Source: JACPFV01 sp038043245
GTDB taxonomy: Bacteria; Pseudomonadota; Gammaproteobacteria; Nevskiales; Nevskiaceae
Assembly (NCBI GenBank): GCA_038043245.1
Contig: JBBTCH010000001.1
Coordinates: forward strand, 310,001 to 374,000
Length of the DNA stretch: 64,000 nt
Direction of reading: 5' to 3'
This document shows positions 8,107-14,955 of this stretch, in pieces. The notes beneath the pieces were generated by a model. It made no database searches. It saw only the letters and a list, made by a program, of their open reading frames with translations, and was not told the DNA's origin. The position numbers and the translations under genes are program-made. The first letter of the stretch is position 1. The number at the start of each line of letters is the position of its first letter.

Positions 8107-10650
8107 TCAGCGATTGCAGATGGCTTTGAGTTTGTAGATCAGGTCAAGGGCCTGCTTGGGGCTCAGTGCGTCCGGGTTGGTGGACTGCAGCAGGTCCATT
8201 ACCGGCTGGCTCTCGCTCGGCGGCGGCAACGCCGCTTGGGGTTGCTTGGGGTTGTCCTGCGGAGCCGACTCGAACTGGCTTAGATAGATACGCGCCTGTT
8301 GCAGCACCGGTTGGGGGATTCCCGACAGAGCAGCCACCTTGATGCCGAAGCTGCGACTCGCCGGACCCGGCTTCACGCGATGCAACAGAACCAGTTTCTC
8401 GCCATGCTCGGTGGCGTCGAGATGAATGTTGGCAATAGAGCCAAAGCGCTGCGCAAGCTCAGTCAGTTCAAAATAATGTGTGGCGAACAAAGTGTAGGCG
8501 CGCACATGGACCGCCAGGTATTCAGCACAAGCGCGGGCGAGGGCGAGCCCGTCGTAGGTGGACGTGCCACGGCCAATCTCGTCCATCAGCACCAGTGATT
8601 GTTCGGTCGCGTTATGCAGAATATTCGCAGTCTCGGTCATTTCAACCATGAAGGTCGATTGTCCGGATGCGAGGTCATCCGATGCGCCGATTCTCGTGAA
8701 TATCCGATCCACAGGCCCCAGACGAACGGACTCGGCAGGCACAAACGAACCCACATGAGCGAGCAGCACGATCAATGCGGTCTGCCGCATATAAGTCGAT
8801 TTGCCACCCATATTCGGACCCGTGATCACGAGCAGCCGCGTTTCATCACTCAAATGGAGGTCATTGGCGATGAACGGATCACGTGTTGTGTGCTCTACGA
8901 CGAGATGACGCCCACCGCGGATTTCCAATCCAGGGACCTCGTTTAATTCAGGCCGGGTCAGCTTCAGTGCCTGTGCGCGTTCAGCGAAACAGGCCAGTAC
9001 ATCCAGATCGGTGACCGCTTCCGCACAAGCCTGGAGAGACTGCAGATGCTGGCCCAGCTGAGTCAACAGGGCGTCGTAGAGCTGACGCTCGCGCGACAGG
9101 GCCTGGTCGCGGGCTGAAAGCACTTGGTCCTCGAAGGCTTTCAGTTCCTGCGTGATGTAACGCTCAAAATTGGTCAGTGTCTGACGGCGGCTGTAGTGGG
9201 GAGGGACCCGCGCCAGATGGCTCTTGCCGATCTCGATATAAAAGCCATGGATACGGTTGTAACCCACCTTGAGGGTTTCAATGCCGGTACGCCCACGCTC
9301 CTGCTGCTCGAGCTCCAGCAGGAAACTGTCGGCGTCCTGTGAAAGCGCGCGCAGACGGTCGAGTTCGCCGTCATAACCTTGGCGGAATACACCGCCTTCC
9401 TTGATCAGCGCCGGCAGGTCGTCAGACAAGGCCAACCGCAGCGTTTTCGCCAAAGTCGAGTGATCGCCGATCTGATGGACCAGCGCTTGCACCAGCGGCG
9501 CCGCAAGGCCTTGCAGCGTCTGGACGAGATTCGGCAATTTCTCGAGCCCGCGCAAGAGATTCTCGAGATCCCGGGGCCGCGCACTCCTCAACGCAATGCG
9601 TGAGGCGATGCGCTCCAGATCTGAAAAATCAGTCAGCGCAACGCGAACTTTCATGTGGCGCTGTTCCTGCCGCAAGGCTTCAACCGCCTGAAACCTTGAA
9701 TTCAGAAGCAGGCGCTGGCGCAGCGGGCGAGTGAGCCAACGCCGCAATCCGCGGCTACCCATGGCCGTGCAACAAGAATCCAGGACCGCCAGCAAACAAT
9801 GTTTGGAGTCTCCAGAAAATGACTGGTCAATCTCCAGGTTTCTGCGGCTGACGGGATCCAGCTGAAGGGATTCATTCAGAGTTTCTGTTCGTAGCCCGCG
9901 TAGATGCGGCATGCGGTTTTTCTGAGTGTCTTGTACGTAGCGCAGCAGTGCGCCGGCCGCGCCGATTGCCGCATCGAGCCCCTGGCAACCAAACCCGCGT
10001 AAATCCTGCGTGCCGAACTGCTGAGTCAGCGTTCGATGCGCTGCGTCCGTATCAAACTGCCAGGGAGGCCGTGACTGGGCCTTGACCGTCGCAAAGCCGT
10101 CTTGGCCTTCTGCGCACAATATTTCACTAGGCTGTAAACGATGAATCTCCATCATGACTTCATCGAAGCGGTCGCATTGCAGAACACTGAAACGGCCGGA
10201 GGACAGCTCCAGCCACGCCAGACCCCAGAACTGACCCTTGTTGGAAACAGAAGCCACGAGATTTTGTTTCCGCGATTCAAGTAGCGCGTCTTCGGTCACC
10301 GTTCCCGGAGTGATGATGCGGGTGATTTCGCGCTGTACCGGTCCTTTTTCCTTGCCAACTTCACCCACCTGTTCACAGAGAGCCGCGGATTCACCCGCGT
10401 TCACCAGGCGGGCCAGGTATTGATCAAGGCTGTGGGCCGGAATACCGGCCATGACGATGGGCGCGCCATCGGATTCACCGCGACTCGTCAGGGTGATGTT
10501 GAGCAGCCGGGCTGCTTTACGCGCATCGTCGTAAAAAAATTCGTAGAAATCGCCCATGCGAAACAACAGAAGCATGTCAGGCGCTTGTGCCTTGATGGCA
10601 AAATACTGACGCATCAAGGGCGTATGATTCTTGGATTCTGTTAATGACAT
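8107..10650 (-). CDS. mutS: DNA mismatch repair ATPase MutS
   Basis: An 847-residue full-length MutS. The mismatch-reading Phe and Glu are in MGDFYEFFYDDA near residues 31-42. The ATPase Walker A is TGPNMGGKSTYMRQ, followed by the LVLMDEIGRGTSTYDG Walker B/signature region and the FATHYFELTEL switch. The C-terminus carries the short helical extension used for dimerisation and the beta-clamp. MutS recognises base mismatches and, with MutL, triggers excision. MutL is not in the window. Its start codon overlaps by 10 bp the end of a chimeric frame created by prophage insertion 112 bp upstream. Confidence 0.97.
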   Translation of the reverse strand: MSLTESKNHTPLMRQYFAIKAQAPDMLLLFRMGDFYEFFYDDARKAARLLNITLTSRGESDGAPIVMAGIPAHSLDQYLARLVNAGESAALCEQVGEVGKEKGPVQREITRIITPGTVTEDALLESRKQNLVASVSNKGQFWGLAWLELSSGRFSVLQCDRFDEVMMEIHRLQPSEILCAEGQDGFATVKAQSRPPWQFDTDAAHRTLTQQFGTQDLRGFGCQGLDAAIGAAGALLRYVQDTQKNRMPHLRGLRTETLNESLQLDPVSRRNLEIDQSFSGDSKHCLLAVLDSCCTAMGSRGLRRWLTRPLRQRLLLNSRFQAVEALRQEQRHMKVRVALTDFSDLERIASRIALRSARPRDLENLLRGLEKLPNLVQTLQGLAAPLVQALVHQIGDHSTLAKTLRLALSDDLPALIKEGGVFRQGYDGELDRLRALSQDADSFLLELEQQERGRTGIETLKVGYNRIHGFYIEIGKSHLARVPPHYSRRQTLTNFERYITQELKAFEDQVLSARDQALSRERQLYDALLTQLGQHLQSLQACAEAVTDLDVLACFAERAQALKLTRPELNEVPGLEIRGGRHLVVEHTTRDPFIANDLHLSDETRLLVITGPNMGGKSTYMRQTALIVLLAHVGSFVPAESVRLGPVDRIFTRIGASDDLASGQSTFMVEMTETANILHNATEQSLVLMDEIGRGTSTYDGLALARACAEYLAVHVRAYTLFATHYFELTELAQRFGSIANIHLDATEHGEKLVLLHRVKPGPASRSFGIKVAALSGIPQPVLQQARIYLSQFESAPQDNPKQPQAALPPPSESQPVMDLLQSTNPDALSPKQALDLIYKLKAICNR

Positions 10651-11117
10651 GAATAATTGCTTCTGCGTTGTTCACTGTAGCTCAGCGACTTGGAGCGCGC
10701 GCCACATCCCACGCTGAAATCCCGCAATAAATCGTGCCAGTGCCTTAGAACTATTATTGCATACATTGTATATTCCGGCTTAACAGCCATAACCAAGTAA
10801 GGTTGGTCAACATTTCCATCGGTTAACAGTGCAACACACAGACAAAATAACAATATAAAACCACGCTGTCCTAGCTTAGATCGCCAGTACATCTTTTCTT
10901 TTTCAGACTTCGGGCGCGAAGTTACTGCAGAAACGACGCCTTCTTTCCAATCTCTCCCGACAAGCTCAGCAAGCTTAGCTGCGTGAACAGGTGGTAATGT
11001 TCTGCCGCTGCGAACACCAGAAATAATCGAGCGCTCCACACCAAGAAATCTAGCAACTGCTGCATAGCTTCCAAGCTTTGCTTTGGCCTCATCTATCAGT
11101 TGTTCGATCGAGATCAT
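10641..11117 (-). CDS. phage HTH/membrane protein with host-derived C-terminus
   Basis: 158 aa. Residues 1-55 form a Cro/CI-like helix-turn-helix (SYAAVARFLGVERSIISGVRSG). This resembles the DUF3693-type regulators of filamentous phages. A hydrophobic segment follows (GFILLFCLCVALL, residues 86-98). The frame passes through the left dif-like junction (10762-10774), so about residues 119-158 are encoded by host DNA and run into the mutS start. In the circular phage the same frame would instead run on from attR and stop at 17292. Its ATG overlaps the stop of the upstream gene (ATGA). It is probably a repressor or copy-control protein of the prophage. Confidence 0.65.
   Translation of the reverse strand: MISIEQLIDEAKAKLGSYAAVARFLGVERSIISGVRSGRTLPPVHAAKLAELVGRDWKEGVVSAVTSRPKSEKEKMYWRSKLGQRGFILLFCLCVALLTDGNVDQPYLVMAVKPEYTMYAIIVLRHWHDLLRDFSVGCGARSKSLSYSEQRRSNYSCH
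10756..10783. other. left dif/att junction of the prophage
   Basis: Layout is an 11-bp arm (ATTGCATACAT), the central TGTATA, and a second arm (TTCCGGCTTAA). The 13-bp core TACATTGTATATT at 10762-10774 recurs exactly at 17407-17419. By comparison with XerCD-integrating phages, the left arm is the host XerC-side half and the right arm comes from the phage. Confidence 0.75.
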
Positions 11118-11518
11118 TTTTCGTTCTCCACAAATTGGCTATCCCAATATCCCTCTGTGCAGCGCTTATACAAGCTCGGGACCTTAATCGCTGTCTCCTT
11201 GCAGTCATCGTGAGATTTACCTTCTACCCAGACTTGGCGTGTTTCTCTCAACGGACGCGGCAAGTAAGCCGGTGCCTTGCTCGAGGAATCACTTTCAGGC
11301 GGATGCATCGGTAATACAGGTCTCACGTCGAGCTGCTTAGCAGAATTTATGGACAGCGATTTAGTGAAATCTTTTAGCGCTATTTCTAGGCTCGCGTTCA
11401 CCACGTAAGTAACGGCAACCCACTTCACCGCATCAACCAGCAGAAAGCCGAGCGCTAATCCAATTCCACGTAAAAACCAATCAAAAACGCTGTCATCGAG
11501 CTTATCCACTGTCTGCAC
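11114..11518 (-). CDS. inovirus hypothetical protein, 134 aa
   Basis: An N-terminal amphipathic stretch is followed by one hydrophobic segment (FLRGIGLALGFLLVDAVKWVAVTYVV, about residues 14-40) and then a polar, Pro/Ser-rich C-terminal part with two cysteines (DDCKETAIKVPSLYKRCTEGYW). It is first in a two-gene leftward operon with the HTH gene (ATGA overlap). It could be a small membrane protein for immunity to superinfection or for regulation; nothing in the sequence decides this. Confidence 0.6.
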   Translation of the reverse strand: MQTVDKLDDSVFDWFLRGIGLALGFLLVDAVKWVAVTYVVNASLEIALKDFTKSLSINSAKQLDVRPVLPMHPPESDSSSKAPAYLPRPLRETRQVWVEGKSHDDCKETAIKVPSLYKRCTEGYWDSQFVENEK

Positions 11519-11558
11519 TCCTATTGGCCAACGAGCTAACAGGCTACACCTCGCAAAC

Positions 11559-11587
11559 TTGACACGTGTTTGGTGAATGGCTTACAT
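11559..11587 (+). promoter_or_regulatory. predicted rightward promoter of the phage genes
   Basis: A consensus -35 TTGACA (11559-11564), a 17-bp spacer and TTACAT (11582-11587) lie between the leftward regulator operon and the rightward phage genes. Transcription would begin near 11594, just before the ATG at 11612. This supports that ATG as the start of the first rightward gene. Confidence 0.55.
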
Positions 11588-11611
11588 GTATGCCAATCAT
11601 TGAACACGCCT

Positions 11612-11980
11612 ATGCCCCGTCCAGCACGCTTCCTCGGCCACAACTCTCTCGAGCAGGTCCTCGCGATCTACGACGACGGCGCCGGGCACGTCCGCAAGAT
11701 CTTTGCTGCTCATCGCCCTGACGTAAACGCCATCGAATGCAGGACTGGCGGCTACGGCATGAAGCTGCGTCGCTGGTGGGCTCACTCTCGCGCAGGTTTC
11801 TCAACAGGCGCCCTCATCGACACAGCCAACTGGGGCCCTTTCTGGAAGCAGCGTTCTTTCAACGTCCGGCTCTTCAACTCTTTTCCCGAGTACCAGGCTA
11901 ACTTCGAGCCTGACCAGCTTTGCTTTCAGTTCCGAACCGCCGAAATTGTCCCTTCGGCGGTTGATCGGTTGGCGGCATGA
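11612..11980 (+). CDS. inovirus hypothetical protein, 122 aa
   Basis: First gene rightward from the predicted promoter. I use ATG 11612; the open frame extends back to a TTG at 11570, but that codon lies inside the promoter. The protein is basic and soluble, rich in aromatic residues (RRWWAHSRAGFSTGALIDTANWGPFWKQRSFNVRLF). I do not recognise the family. It overlaps the next frame by ATGA. Confidence 0.55.
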   Translation: MPRPARFLGHNSLEQVLAIYDDGAGHVRKIFAAHRPDVNAIECRTGGYGMKLRRWWAHSRAGFSTGALIDTANWGPFWKQRSFNVRLFNSFPEYQANFEPDQLCFQFRTAEIVPSAVDRLAA

Positions 11981-12249
11981 CCAGCCAGCCGATGCTCACC
12001 GTCTCCACCGGCCCCGGCCTGTGCGTATTTGATGGTCACCACTACAGCAACGTCGCCAATACCGCCGAGGGTCGCAAGTCGCTGTGGGCTATCGCAGCCT
12101 GGCTAAACCGCCTGCCGGGTCTTGGACCTACAGGGCTGCTGCCTTCCCCCGCCCAGGCCGCAGGCCGGGCGGGGGCCTGCCAAAGCCTTTACGTGCCAGT
12201 TACACGTAAAGTTAGTCTCACCAGTGAGACAAAGGCGGGCAGGGCATGA
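11977..12249 (+). CDS. small phage protein of doubtful 3' half, 90 aa
   Basis: The frame starts with an ATGA overlap. The first ~55 residues look protein-like (LCVFDGHHYSNVANTAEG..LWAIAAWLN). The last ~40 residues are encoded by a run of three perfect hairpins and read as low-quality sequence (PSPAQAAGRAGACQS...). Either the gene tolerates an embedded origin region, or the frame is open by chance over non-coding DNA. No family recognised. Confidence 0.4.
   Translation: MTSQPMLTVSTGPGLCVFDGHHYSNVANTAEGRKSLWAIAAWLNRLPGLGPTGLLPSPAQAAGRAGACQSLYVPVTRKVSLTSETKAGRA
12146..12230. other. three consecutive hairpins: candidate phage origin/packaging region
   Basis: Hairpin 1 (12146-12175) has a 9-bp CCCCCGCCC/GGGCGGGGG stem, one bulged A and a 4-bp GGCC/GGCC top. 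Hairpin 2 (12188-12210) is a perfect 8-bp TTTACGTG/CACGTAAA stem. Hairpin 3 (12215-12230) is a perfect GTCTCA/TGAGAC stem with a 4-nt loop. Filamentous phages carry such adjacent hairpins in their intergenic region as replication origins and packaging signal. The assignment here is inference from position and structure. Confidence 0.5.
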
Positions 12250-12881
12250 GTGCCAAAAACTGCCATGCCGTAGCACCACCGGCCTTCCAAAAACTCAATG
12301 GCGGGCCTCCTGCGCGGTCGTTTTCGCCAGATTCACCGATCGCAGTCCTCTACGCCAGATCCGACAGCATTTATCGTTCGATACCTGGCTGCGACGTTTA
12401 CGACCAGCATCGAGATGCACGCACTTACACCGGCGCCCATCCTGTCATCGCGCATCCGCCGTGTCGGCTCTGGTCGCGTATGCGCGCATTCAGCACAGCA
12501 CCGGCCGCAGAAAAAGAACTCGCGTTCCACGCCATTGACACCGTCAGACGCACTGGCGGCGTGCTTGAGCATCCGGCTGGGTCCTCGCTCTGGCCGGTTG
12601 CAGGACTCCCAGGATCTGGCAAGCGCGACAAGTACGGCTTCACCTTCGGCCTCGATCAGTTCTGGCTCGGCCACCTGGCACGCAAACGGACGCTGCTCTA
12701 CATCTGCGGCATCGAGCCAAGTGACATGCCTTCACTGCCGCTGACGCTCAAGCAGCCGGCGCACATGGTCACCCTGAGCAAGTGGCGTCCAGAAGTTCCG
12801 GCGATTCCCAAGTCGATGCGAGAAGCCACGCCTCTGCCAATGGCGCATTTCCTTGTTCACCTGGCAAGGCTTGCGGCATGA
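12246..12881 (+). CDS. phage protein with a cytosine-methyltransferase-like PPC motif, 211 aa
   Basis: The central segment reads VIAHPPCRLWSRMRAFS, later HAIDTVRRTGGVLEHPAGSSLW, and PEVPAIPKSMREATPLPMAHFL at the end. The PPC step and the following LEHP block recall motif IV and downstream elements of C5-type DNA methyltransferases and a family of phage/plasmid proteins. There is no clear FxGxG AdoMet-binding motif at the N-terminus. It may be a reduced or inactive methylase-like protein. It overlaps the preceding frame and the replication gene by ATGA at both ends, so it belongs to the replication module. Function uncertain. Confidence 0.65.
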   Translation: MSAKNCHAVAPPAFQKLNGGPPARSFSPDSPIAVLYARSDSIYRSIPGCDVYDQHRDARTYTGAHPVIAHPPCRLWSRMRAFSTAPAAEKELAFHAIDTVRRTGGVLEHPAGSSLWPVAGLPGSGKRDKYGFTFGLDQFWLGHLARKRTLLYICGIEPSDMPSLPLTLKQPAHMVTLSKWRPEVPAIPKSMREATPLPMAHFLVHLARLAA

Positions 12882-13948
12882 GCCTCCTGACCTTCCCCGA
12901 TCGTTTCAAGGCTGACATGCAAAGCTTCGTTCGCGAGCTTGAAAACGAGTCCCCTGTCTTCGTGGACTGGCTCACCATCCGCCAAGTGCACCCTGCTGGT
13001 GGCATCCCGACTCTATCCGGCGGCGTGATGATTTCCACCGATGCCGATGGCGCGGTTGAGTTCCAAACTCTCAAACGTAGCGATATCGAAGGTTCTTTCG
13101 ATTCCCGCATGTGGATCCGATGCGATGGAAATACCGTCGAATTCCACGGCAACATTTCCCGCTGGAACCGTCGTGACAACGTGTTCGGCTACTCATGGGC
13201 TGAGACGATCAGCCGTGTTAATCGGCTTCTCAACCTCTACAGCCTGCCGCCGTTCACTGACGGTGAGAAGTTCCGCTACGCCGACAGCGGGGAAGGGTGG
13301 ACAGGTGCCCGAGTCTCGCGCATCGACGCAACCGCCAATCACACTTTCTTCAATCTGCCCGATGCGCAGATGGCCCTCTCCATCCTCGCGCGCCATCACG
13401 TAGGCAGACAGAAAGGCACGATCTCACCGGACGGAACAACGGTGATGTACGGCTACGGCTCGAAATACGTTTCTGGCAAGTGCTACCTGAAATCTGCTGA
13501 GCTGCGCACGCACCTGCGGAAAAAATCCGGCTCCCACGTCGGCCAGGACGTAATCGAATTCTGCGAAATGCTCGGCGTTATCCGCGAGGAATTCACCCTC
13601 AAAAGCCGCTTCCTCACTCAAAAAAATATCTGCTGGCTGGCAGACATTTCGCAGCAGGAGGTGCATCGCATGTTTAACGAACGCACGCAGATGAAACGAC
13701 TCCACCAGATGACCTACCCGGATTTGTCGAGCCTTCACCCGGCTATCCGCGGAACTCTTGCACGATACGAGAACGGCGAACCGCTCAACCTCAAGCGCGC
13801 AACGCTCTACCGTCACCGCAAGGCACTGCTGCCATTCGGCATTGATATTTCAGTGCCTAACAACGTCAAGAAGTTCGCACCTCCGGTGCGCACCATCGAA
13901 CGCGCTCTGCTCGTAGCGCCTGAGTGGTACCGAAAAAAATACGGATGA
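12878..13948 (+). CDS. phage replication initiation protein (gpII/X type)
   Basis: I place the start at ATG 12878, which overlaps the previous stop (ATGA); the open frame extends upstream to 12782 inside the preceding gene. The 356-residue protein matches the phage/plasmid II/X replication family. It has a FVDWLTIRQVHP N-terminus, the ARVSRIDATANH strand, the MYGYGSKYVSGKCYLKSAELR block and a C-terminal helical part. Such proteins nick the plus strand at the phage origin to begin rolling-circle replication. The candidate origin hairpins lie 650 bp upstream. Confidence 0.85.
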   Translation: MSLLTFPDRFKADMQSFVRELENESPVFVDWLTIRQVHPAGGIPTLSGGVMISTDADGAVEFQTLKRSDIEGSFDSRMWIRCDGNTVEFHGNISRWNRRDNVFGYSWAETISRVNRLLNLYSLPPFTDGEKFRYADSGEGWTGARVSRIDATANHTFFNLPDAQMALSILARHHVGRQKGTISPDGTTVMYGYGSKYVSGKCYLKSAELRTHLRKKSGSHVGQDVIEFCEMLGVIREEFTLKSRFLTQKNICWLADISQQEVHRMFNERTQMKRLHQMTYPDLSSLHPAIRGTLARYENGEPLNLKRATLYRHRKALLPFGIDISVPNNVKKFAPPVRTIERALLVAPEWYRKKYG

Positions 13949-14015
13949 ATTTTACGGCTCCGGTAACAGCCCACACCGGACACAGCCGCAACGGGCGTCA
14001 ATCAGGAGAATCAAA

Positions 14016-14318
14016 ATGGAAAAGGTAAAAGTTACAGGCGTCAAGTGGTTCAAGGGAAACATCGACGGCAAAGACCTGGACAGCGGCACCGTCTTCGTCG
14101 AAGAGCGTCTCGATGATCGTCGTGGCACAGCAAAAGGCTATGCCTGCACGCCCTACAAGGTCAGCAGCGCAGCCGTCGCGATCGCTCTTTCAGGCCGTGC
14201 ATTTCCACTAGTTTGCGCTGTCGAATTCGGCCGCGTAACGAACGGCAAGGGTGAGTCCGAAAGCATCATCGAGGACATCAAGCCCGATGTTGCCGTACCT
14301 GTTGCCAAGGCCGCCTGA
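14016..14318 (+). CDS. inovirus ssDNA-binding protein (gpV-like)
   Basis: A 100-residue protein after a strong AGGAGAATCAAA ribosome-binding site, placed directly after the replication gene, as gene V is in filamentous phages. The sequence (MEKVKVTGVKWFKGNIDGKDLDSGTVFVEERLD...) fits a small OB-fold beta-barrel. This type of protein coats new single strands and keeps them for packaging. The call rests on size, position and strand pattern more than on motifs. Confidence 0.7.
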   Translation: MEKVKVTGVKWFKGNIDGKDLDSGTVFVEERLDDRRGTAKGYACTPYKVSSAAVAIALSGRAFPLVCAVEFGRVTNGKGESESIIEDIKPDVAVPVAKAA

Positions 14319-14319
14319 C

Positions 14320-14613
14320 GTGCAATTCAAGCAGCGAGTGCGGGTGCTACTGGCCTTCATCAGTGCCGTGGCGTGCAACGCACCTGCATTCGCTGCTCCT
14401 GTGTGGGTCTACACCTGCAACGGCACTCGAGGCGAAGCCAATGTTCCCCTTTCCTCGAACGTTTACGCCACCTGCACACCTGCTGAATCCGGGCAATGGG
14501 AGCAAATCAACATCCCACAAGAGTTCCCAACCATGGACATTGTCAGCGCAATAATTTTCCTCGCACTCGTTCTCTGCCTGAGTCTCGGCTACATCGCCGG
14601 GCAGCAACGATGA
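14320..14613 (+). CDS. small phage secreted/membrane protein, 97 aa
   Basis: I favour the GTG at 14320, one base after the SSB stop; it gives a clean signal peptide (VQFKQRVRVLLAFISAVACNAPAFA, cleaved before APVW). An in-frame ATG at 14287 inside the SSB gene is possible. The mature part has two cysteines and a C-terminal membrane segment (MDIVSAIIFLALVLCLSLGYIAG). Size, place and layout fit a minor virion-tip or coat protein. An internal ATG at 14533 could yield only the membrane segment. Confidence 0.55.
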   Translation: MQFKQRVRVLLAFISAVACNAPAFAAPVWVYTCNGTRGEANVPLSSNVYATCTPAESGQWEQINIPQEFPTMDIVSAIIFLALVLCLSLGYIAGQQR

Positions 14614-14735
14614 CCGAGGTACTCACAGCCGCCGATATCTCAACCCTCATCGGTTGGGGCCTCGGCTGTTTTGCATTGGGGTTTATAGGGGGCCGGCTCC
14701 AACTCGCATTTAAAAAGACCTTCGAGCAACTTTAG
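14610..14735 (+). CDS. minor coat protein (gpVII/IX-like), 41 aa
   Basis: A one-segment membrane peptide, MTEVLTAADISTLIGWGLGC then FALGFIGGRLQLAFKKTFEQL. Its ATG overlaps the upstream stop as ATGA. Acidic N-terminus, glycine-rich hydrophobic middle and basic C-terminus are the plan of filamentous-phage minor coat proteins. It sits directly ahead of the major coat gene. Confidence 0.65.
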   Translation: MTEVLTAADISTLIGWGLGCFALGFIGGRLQLAFKKTFEQL

Positions 14736-14745
14736 GAGAAAACTC

Positions 14746-14955
14746 ATGCAGAAATACCAGATGGCTCTCTCCGTGTTCCTGTTGTCCCTGATGACCGAAG
14801 TCATGGCCGCGCTGCCGGCTTCGGTTGCCACGGCCTACACCACGGCGGAAAGCGACTTCGGTGATCTCATGGACTTGTTCTGGCCGGTGCTGATCGTGGT
14901 GTCGATCGCATTCGTCATTATCAAGTTCTACAAGCGCACCACTGCGAAGCTGTAA
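14746..14955 (+). CDS. major coat protein (pVIII-like)
   Basis: 69 aa with an AGGAGA ribosome-binding site. The signal peptide is MQKYQMALSVFLLSLMTEVMA. The mature ~48 residues have a short amphipathic acidic part (TTAESDFGDLMD), one membrane helix (WPVLIVVSIAFVIIKF) and a basic tail (YKRTTAKL) that contacts the packaged DNA. This is the exact plan of Ff and Pf pVIII. It is the most abundant virion protein. A terminator-like hairpin follows directly. Confidence 0.85.
   Translation: MQKYQMALSVFLLSLMTEVMAALPASVATAYTTAESDFGDLMDLFWPVLIVVSIAFVIIKFYKRTTAKL

Noticed and set aside
12146..12230. CRISPR-like repeats in the prophage
   Set aside because: The three structures are different inverted repeats, not equal direct repeats with spacers.
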